Below are positions 44,074 to 48,798 of a stretch of DNA of 48,798 nucleotides, in pieces. The notes under the pieces are model-generated. The model searched no databases. It was not told the DNA's origin and saw only the letters and a program-made list of their open reading frames with translations. Position 1 is the stretch's first letter, and each line of letters opens with the position of its first letter. The translations under genes and the position numbers were made by a program. The stretch is from Sphingomonadales bacterium (GTDB taxonomy: Bacteria > Pseudomonadota > Alphaproteobacteria > Sphingomonadales > Sphingomonadaceae): NCBI GenBank assembly GCA_028869175.1, contig JAGWTB010000012.1:1-48798 (forward strand). The letters run 5' to 3'.

Positions 44074-45399
44074 CTACGCCCGCTCCTCATACTGCTCGGG
44101 ATCGATGTTGAGTCCCGCCCGGCCATCGGCGGCGGTGTGGGACGGGGCGTGGAAGGGTTCGGCGTCGGGGTCGAGCGGGGGCTGGAGCATGCCTTCCCAT
44201 TTGGTGATCACCGAAGTGGCGATGGCATTGCCGACCACGTTGGTGGCGGTGCGGCCCATGTCGAGGAAGGTATCGACCCCCAGCAGCAGCGCTATGCCCT
44301 CCACCGGCAGGCCGAACTGGGTGAGCGTGGCGGCGATCACCACCAGGCTGGCGCGCGGCACTCCGGCGATGCCTTTGGAGGTCACCATCAGGGTCAGCAA
44401 CATGGCGATCTGCTGACCGGCGGAGAGATGGATGCCATAAGCCTGGGCGATGAACATCGTCGCGAAGCTGGTGTACATCATCGACCCGTCAAGATTGAAG
44501 CTGTAGCCCAGCGGCAGGACGAAGCCCGAAATGCGGCGCGGTACGCCGAACCGGTCGAGCTGTTCGAACAGCTTGGGCAGCGCGCTTTCCGAACTGGCGG
44601 TGGAAAAGGCCAGCAGGATCGGTTCGCGGATATAGCGTGCCAGCAGCCCCACGCGCTTTCCCAGGAACAGGAAGCCCAGCGAGAACAGGATCGCCCACAG
44701 CAGCAGCAGGCCGAAATAGAACTCGCTGACGAACACGCCATAGGTGATGACGATCTTCACGCCCTTGGTGGCGATGACCGAGGCGAGCGCACCGAATACC
44801 GCGAAGGGGGCGAAGCGCATGACGTAGTCGGTGATCGTCAGCATCACCTGCGCCAGCAGGTCACAGCCGCGCACGATCATCTCGCCGCGTCCACGCAGCG
44901 CCGAAAGCGCGACGCCGAAGAACAGCGAGAACACCAGCACCTGCAGCACATCGTTGCGCGCCATCGCGTCGAGCACCGAGGTGGGGAACACTGCCAGCAC
45001 GAAGTGACGGATGGTGAAATCGGCCGTAGCCAGCTTCTCGCCCGCCGTGACATCGGCTAGCGACAGGCCGACCCCCGGCTTGAACAGGTTGACGAGCATC
45101 AGCCCCAGCCCGATCGAGATCAGGCTGGCGGTGATGAACCAGCCCAGCGCCCGCCCGCCGATCCGCCCCAGCGCCGCGCTGTCACCCATGCCCGCAATGC
45201 CGCTCACCAGTGTGGCGAAAACCAGCGGGGCGATGATCATCTTGATCAGGTGGAGGAATACTTCAGGAAGCAGCTTCAGATAGTCGGCAATGTCCGCCAG
45301 TCGGGCATCGTCCTTGGGGTAGCTGACATTGAGCACATAGCCCAGCGCGATGCCCGCGATCATGCCGATGATGATGAAAAACGTCAGCCGCCGCGCCAT
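44074..45399 (-). CDS. dicarboxylate/amino acid:cation symporter (DAACS family)
   Basis: A 441-residue transporter with about eight membrane segments and the two re-entrant hairpins of the GltP/DctA family. HP1 reads FSTASSESALPKLFEQL. The NLDGS motif in FNLDGSMMYTSFATMFIAQ corresponds to the cation site. HP2/TM8 carries LGVDTFLDMGRTATNVVGNA with the substrate-binding Asp, Arg and Asn. The substrate (C4-dicarboxylate, Glu or Asp) cannot be fixed. It stands alone between two palindromic repeats. Confidence 0.92.
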   Translation of the reverse strand: MARRLTFFIIIGMIAGIALGYVLNVSYPKDDARLADIADYLKLLPEVFLHLIKMIIAPLVFATLVSGIAGMGDSAALGRIGGRALGWFITASLISIGLGLMLVNLFKPGVGLSLADVTAGEKLATADFTIRHFVLAVFPTSVLDAMARNDVLQVLVFSLFFGVALSALRGRGEMIVRGCDLLAQVMLTITDYVMRFAPFAVFGALASVIATKGVKIVITYGVFVSEFYFGLLLLWAILFSLGFLFLGKRVGLLARYIREPILLAFSTASSESALPKLFEQLDRFGVPRRISGFVLPLGYSFNLDGSMMYTSFATMFIAQAYGIHLSAGQQIAMLLTLMVTSKGIAGVPRASLVVIAATLTQFGLPVEGIALLLGVDTFLDMGRTATNVVGNAIATSVITKWEGMLQPPLDPDAEPFHAPSHTAADGRAGLNIDPEQYEERA

Positions 45400-45498
45400 G
45401 CCTTTACCCCCGAAAGATTGTTGCGCCTGAGACTAACAGCGGGGCGGGAGCGGGGCAACCGGGGGGTGGGGTGGCCTATTGCTGAGCATTTCCAACAG

Positions 45499-45571
45499 CC
45501 GTTCGTGTCGAGCATGGTCGAGACACGTTTGCGCTTCGCCAGCGTGTCTCGACCATGCTCGACAAGAACGG
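45499..45571. repeat. near-perfect 29-bp palindrome
   Basis: The arms 45499-45527 and 45543-45571 are inverted and match at 28 of 29 positions, with a 15-nt loop. The core is shared with the palindrome at 30590-30660 (TCGTGTCGAGC...GTCGAGACACG). It lies between the symporter start and the dapE end. Confidence 0.85.
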
Positions 45572-45597
45572 GCTGGGCGGTTCCGTTTACGTCCCGC

Positions 45598-46746
45598 TCA
45601 CCCCCGCAGCGCGGCCTCCGCTACGCGGCGATAGATCCGCGCCAGCACTTCAAGGTCTGCCACGGCCACGGCCTCATCACGCTTGTGCATGGTCGCATTG
45701 CACAGGCCGAATTCGATCACCGGGCAGACATTCTTGAGGAACCGCGCGTCCGACGTGCCGCCGGTGGTCGATGGATCGGGCGCGATGCCGGTCTCGGCCT
45801 GCACCGCATCGGCGATCATCGCGGAAAAGGTGCCGGGCAGCGTGATGAAGGCCTCGCCCGAAATCACCGCGCGGGCGGTTCCGCCGTGCCGTGCCGCCAC
45901 TTCCGAAACCCGTGCGGCCAGCGCCTCACCGGTGTGGAGCGCGTTGAACCGGATCGATATGCGCGCGCTGGCGCGCGGCGGGATGACATTGGTGGCAGGG
46001 TTGCCGATGGCAATGTCGGTGATTTCGAGATTGGACGGCTGGAACCATTCGGTGCCCTCGTCGAGCTGAAGGGCATCGAGCTCCGCCAGCAGGGCGACCA
46101 GGCGCGGTGCCGGATTGTCAGCGAGGTGCGGGTAGGCGACATGGCCTTCGCGTCCCTCCACCTCCAGCCAGATGTTCACCGAGCCGCGCCGGCCGATCTT
46201 CATCATGTCGCCCAGCCGGTTTGCCGAGGTCGGCTCACCCACCAGGCACAGGTCAGGCTGCTCACCACTTGCCCGCATATGCTCGATCAGCGCCACGGTG
46301 CCGAACCGTGCCGCGCCTTCCTCGTCGCCGGTGATGATCAGGCTGAGCGTGCCGGCATCCTGCGGAATGTCCGCCACGGCGGCGACCATGGCGGCGATCG
46401 CCCCCTTCATGTCCACCGCACCGCGCCCGTACAGCAGGTCACCCCCACCCACCTGCGGGCGCCGCTCGGGCGCGAAGGGCGCGCTGGTCCAGCCTTCGCC
46501 GGGCGGCACCACGTCGACATGGCCGGCGAAGGCGAAGTGCCGGCCACCCTCCGGGCCGCGCCGCACCGCAAACAGGTTCTCGACCGGCCCGTCGGGTGAT
46601 TCCCCGGCGGCAAAGCGATGTACGGCGAACCCCAGCGGCAACAGCGCCGCCTCCAGGCAATCGAACACCAGCCCCGCCGCCGGGGTAACCGACGGACAGG
46701 CAATCAGCGCTTCGGCAAGGGCGACGACATCGACAGGCTGGCTCAT
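45598..46746 (-). CDS. dapE: succinyl-diaminopimelate desuccinylase
   Basis: A 382-residue M20-type zinc hydrolase in the succinylase branch of lysine/DAP synthesis. Metal and catalytic motifs are FAGHVDVVPPG, GRGAVDMKGAIAAM, the catalytic Glu in TGDEEGAARFG, LCLVGEPTSANRLGD and the later EFGLCNATMHKRDEAV. I chose the ATG at 46746 (MSQPVDVV); an upstream in-frame start at 46782 is poor. It follows the alpha/beta hydrolase by about 40 nt on the same strand. Confidence 0.95.
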   Translation of the reverse strand: MSQPVDVVALAEALIACPSVTPAAGLVFDCLEAALLPLGFAVHRFAAGESPDGPVENLFAVRRGPEGGRHFAFAGHVDVVPPGEGWTSAPFAPERRPQVGGGDLLYGRGAVDMKGAIAAMVAAVADIPQDAGTLSLIITGDEEGAARFGTVALIEHMRASGEQPDLCLVGEPTSANRLGDMMKIGRRGSVNIWLEVEGREGHVAYPHLADNPAPRLVALLAELDALQLDEGTEWFQPSNLEITDIAIGNPATNVIPPRASARISIRFNALHTGEALAARVSEVAARHGGTARAVISGEAFITLPGTFSAMIADAVQAETGIAPDPSTTGGTSDARFLKNVCPVIEFGLCNATMHKRDEAVAVADLEVLARIYRRVAEAALRG

Positions 46747-46787
46747 GCGCGCCGGACTGGCACAGGCGCGGGGGAGGGGCAAGTAGG

Positions 46788-47711
46788 CTACCTGCCGAAC
46801 AGCCCTTTCAGCCAGCGATCCACGACTGGCGTTGCCGCATAGGCGGGGTCGCCCAGCCGCCGGTTGATTTCGGCGTGGCCCTGCAGTCCCTCGCCGGGAA
46901 AGCTGCCGAACTCCACCCGCGTGCCCGCGGACGTGAGCGCCGCGCCCAGTGCCTGCGCTTGTCGCACGCCATCGGGCCGCTGGACGTGGAGCAGCAGGAA
47001 GGCGGGCGCGTTGGGTGCGGCGGCCTGAAGCGTGGGTGAAAGCGCACGCTGGCGGACAGGATCGGTGCCGAAGGCCTGCCGGTATGTCGTCTGCATGATC
47101 GGCGGGCCATCCTGCATCTGCGCGGGCACGTCATAGGCCGCGCCGTCGATCGGGATCACGCCCTTGATGTCGGCGAAGGTCAGCCCGGCGGCGCGCAGGT
47201 ATCGCTCGTCGCTGCCGACCAGCGCGACGAGGTGAGCGCCCGCGCTGTGGCCCATCAGGACCACGCGGTGGCGGTCGATGCCGAGCATTTGGCTTTGGTC
47301 GAGCAGGGCCTTGAGCGCATGGGCGACATCGTCTGCCTGCTGTTCCACCGTTGCTGCGGGGACGAGACGGTAGTTGATCGACGCGAAGGCATAGCCTTCT
47401 GCCGGGAAGTGCTGCGGCTTCCACGAACCGGTAGCGCTATCCTTGCTTCCGCGCTTCCAGCCACCGCCGTGGACGAACAGGATCAAAGGTCGCGGTGGTT
47501 GGCCCTCGGCAAATCCGTTCCACAGGTCACCGATCTGATCTGGATCGCTGCCATAGGTGAACCGCACGGTCGAGCGCGGCGCAGCCGGCGTGCTGTCGAC
47601 GCCCGTCCGCTCCGCGATCCGCTCGCGCAGGCGATCACCCGGACGGGCATCAGCTATCCCCGCAACCAGCAGGGCCACGACCCCCAGCGCGATCATTGCG
47701 TTCTTCCGCAT
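46788..47711 (-). CDS. exported alpha/beta hydrolase (BD-FAE/carboxylesterase-like)
   Basis: A 307-residue protein with a signal peptide ([18 protein letters not shown]). The hydrolase fold has the oxyanion motif LFVHGGGW, the nucleophile elbow GHSAGAHL and a likely catalytic His near [12 protein letters not shown]. These match the hormone-sensitive-lipase/esterase group. The substrate is unknown. The ATG at 47711 is favoured because GGAGG sits 6 nt upstream; a GTG directly before it is possible. It is divergent from purA. Confidence 0.85.
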   Translation of the reverse strand: MRKNAMIALGVVALLVAGIADARPGDRLRERIAERTGVDSTPAAPRSTVRFTYGSDPDQIGDLWNGFAEGQPPRPLILFVHGGGWKRGSKDSATGSWKPQHFPAEGYAFASINYRLVPAATVEQQADDVAHALKALLDQSQMLGIDRHRVVLMGHSAGAHLVALVGSDERYLRAAGLTFADIKGVIPIDGAAYDVPAQMQDGPPIMQTTYRQAFGTDPVRQRALSPTLQAAAPNAPAFLLLHVQRPDGVRQAQALGAALTSAGTRVEFGSFPGEGLQGHAEINRRLGDPAYAATPVVDRWLKGLFGR

Positions 47712-47794
47712 CACAATCCTCCGTCAAGTGCCACCCTATTGCGAGAGAGCGGCTAAACGAGTCGTGAATTGTCGCAATTGGTCGCCGCCTTCGC

Positions 47795-47823
47795 TTGACT
47801 CAGACTGCCGGCTGCCCGTAGGG
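47795..47823 (+). promoter_or_regulatory. possible purA promoter
   Basis: TTGACT at 47795-47800 is followed after 17 nt by GTAGGG at 47818-47823. The -35 is good and the -10 poor. It lies about 105 nt before purA. Confidence 0.28.
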
Positions 47824-47874
47824 CGCGGCGCGCAATCAGGCCTTCGTGGCCGACCGAACCATCCGCTACGCCGA

Positions 47875-47890
47875 GTCCTGTCGAAGGGCG
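47875..47890. repeat. dispersed repeat fragment upstream of purA
   Basis: GTCCTGTCGAAGGGCG resembles one arm of the TGTCGAAGG-type intergenic repeat present at 13411, 26885 and 41501. Confidence 0.35.
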
Positions 47891-47928
47891 TTTCAGGATC
47901 CACCTTGGCAGGGTGGAGGAGCATATCC

Positions 47929-48798
47929 ATGGCCAACGTCACCGTGATCGGCGCCCAGTGGGGCGATGAGGGCAAGGGCAAGATCGTCGACTGGCTTGCC
48001 AGCCGCGCGGACGCGGTCGTGCGATTCCAGGGTGGGCACAATGCCGGCCACACGCTGGTGGTCGGCGATCAGGTCTACAAGCTCAGCCTGCTGCCCTCGG
48101 GCATCGTGCGCGGGACCCTGTCGATCATCGGCAACGGCGTGGTGCTCGATCCGTGGCACCTAAAGGAAGAGATAGCCAAGCTGGAAGGGCAGGGCGTTTC
48201 GATCACCCGCGAAAACTTCGCCATTGCCGATAACTGCCCGCTGATCCTGCCGATCCACCGCGAGCTGGACGGCCTGCGCGAGGCTGCCGCCGGATCGGGC
48301 AAGATCGGCACCACCGGGCGTGGCATCGGCCCGGCCTATGAAGACAAGGTCGGCCGCCGCGCGATCCGCGTCTGCGATCTGGCTCACCTCGATGCGCTCG
48401 ATTCGCAGTTTGACCGGCTCTGCGCCCACCACGATGCGCTGCGCGCCGGCTTCGGCCAGCCGCCGGTGGACCGTGCGGGCCTGCTCGCCGAACTGCGCGC
48501 CATTGCGCCTTTCGTGCTGCAGTTCGCCGAACCGGTGTGGAGCCGGCTCAATGCGGTGAAGAAAGCCGGCGCGCGCATCCTGTTCGAAGGCGCGCAGGGC
48601 GTGCTGCTCGACGTTGATCACGGCACCTATCCTTTCGTCACCAGCTCCAACACGGTGAGCGGAACGGCGGCCTCCGGCTCCGGGCTCGGCCCCTCGGCCA
48701 CCGGCTTCGTGCTGGGCATCGTCAAGGCCTATACCACCCGCGTCGGCGCGGGGCCGTTCCCGACCGAGCTGGAAGACGCTGTCGGCCAGCGGCTGGGC
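47929..48798 (+). CDS. purA: adenylosuccinate synthetase, 3' end outside the window
   Basis: The first 290 codons of PurA, which condenses IMP and aspartate with GTP in AMP synthesis. The N-terminal catalytic motif [18 protein letters not shown] is intact. [24 protein letters not shown] and [21 protein letters not shown] are all present. The reading frame is open to the last base; about 140 residues are missing because the window ends. GGAGGA at 47915-47920 is an excellent ribosome site, 8 nt before the ATG. Confidence 0.96.
   Translation, partial: MANVTVIGAQWGDEGKGKIVDWLASRADAVVRFQGGHNAGHTLVVGDQVYKLSLLPSGIVRGTLSIIGNGVVLDPWHLKEEIAKLEGQGVSITRENFAIADNCPLILPIHRELDGLREAAAGSGKIGTTGRGIGPAYEDKVGRRAIRVCDLAHLDALDSQFDRLCAHHDALRAGFGQPPVDRAGLLAELRAIAPFVLQFAEPVWSRLNAVKKAGARILFEGAQGVLLDVDHGTYPFVTSSNTVSGTAASGSGLGPSATGFVLGIVKAYTTRVGAGPFPTELEDAVGQRLG

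Noticed and set aside
1..48798. CRISPR arrays, insertion sequences, prophage
   Set aside because: No regularly spaced repeats, transposase, integrase or phage structural genes were seen; the only mobile-looking DNA is the 1.8-kb segment at 18.5-20.4 kb.

Overview
The window is GC-rich, densely packed chromosomal DNA from an alphaproteobacterium, most likely a sphingomonad (Sphingomonadales, Novosphingobium/Erythrobacter-like). This rests on the gene neighbourhoods (secB divergent from a Tim44-domain gene followed by mltA and smr; mutM, rpsT and dnaA in a row; ubiE-ubiB-coaBC-dut), the protein sequences, and dispersed palindromic intergenic repeats. It is almost entirely housekeeping DNA, with one small foreign-looking insertion.

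Layout. 1-1.0 kb: a lipoprotein and a small hypothetical protein. 1.07-8.3 kb (minus): bpt-tamA-tamB, with TamA/TamB as an outer-membrane assembly pair. 8.5-13.4 kb: ilvA (minus), then an NAD-dependent dehydrogenase, an exported amidohydrolase and map (plus). 13.4-15.0 kb: ccmA-ccmB (cytochrome c heme export, minus) and phhB. 15.0-18.5 kb (minus): a SleB-type wall hydrolase, a DUF1214-like exported protein and an SDR. 18.55-20.37 kb: the insertion, with one AT-richer orphan gene. 20.3-23.5 kb: an AlkA-type glycosylase, a [2Fe-2S] ferredoxin, cysK and two membrane-associated unknowns. 23.6-26.9 kb: tim44-mltA-smr divergent from secB. 27-30.5 kb: murJ, trpS and a DUF4136 lipoprotein. 30.7-35.8 kb (minus): ubiE-ubiB-membrane protein-coaBC-dut, tightly overlapping. 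35.8-39.8 kb: mutM, a 50-residue ORF, rpsT, dnaA and an exported hypothetical. 40-43.9 kb: a ThiF/MoeB enzyme, a sirtuin, then dapB-zincin-like-nth-DUF6491 with 4-nt overlaps. 44-48.8 kb: a dicarboxylate symporter, dapE, an esterase-like alpha/beta hydrolase, and purA running off the end.

Most interesting signal. The last 30 nt of the alkylbase glycosylase gene (20339-20368) are repeated, 24 of 30 identical with only transitions, at 18548-18577, in the same orientation. Both copies encode a WHC-x-N-x-PAL-stop ending. Similarity stops sharply at the Trp codon. Between the copies lies about 1.8 kb of lower-GC DNA with a single 455-residue gene I do not recognise, closed by a perfect 13-bp inverted repeat. 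No integrase is present. Removing the insertion would put the glycosylase stop about 51 bp upstream of the SDR start, on the same strand. This looks like a minimal site-specific cargo element or satellite that targets the 3' end of a DNA-repair gene and restores its reading frame. A weakly PD-(D/E)XK-like N-terminal region raises the possibility of a nuclease or defence function, but this is not demonstrated.

Other points: two long near-perfect palindromes (30590-30660, 45499-45571), a nested palindrome that appears to supply the start codon of the amidohydrolase, a hairpin array between ferredoxin and cysK, and a 50-bp convergent coding overlap between thiF-like and sirtuin genes. I saw no rRNA, tRNA, CRISPR array or recognisable transposase.
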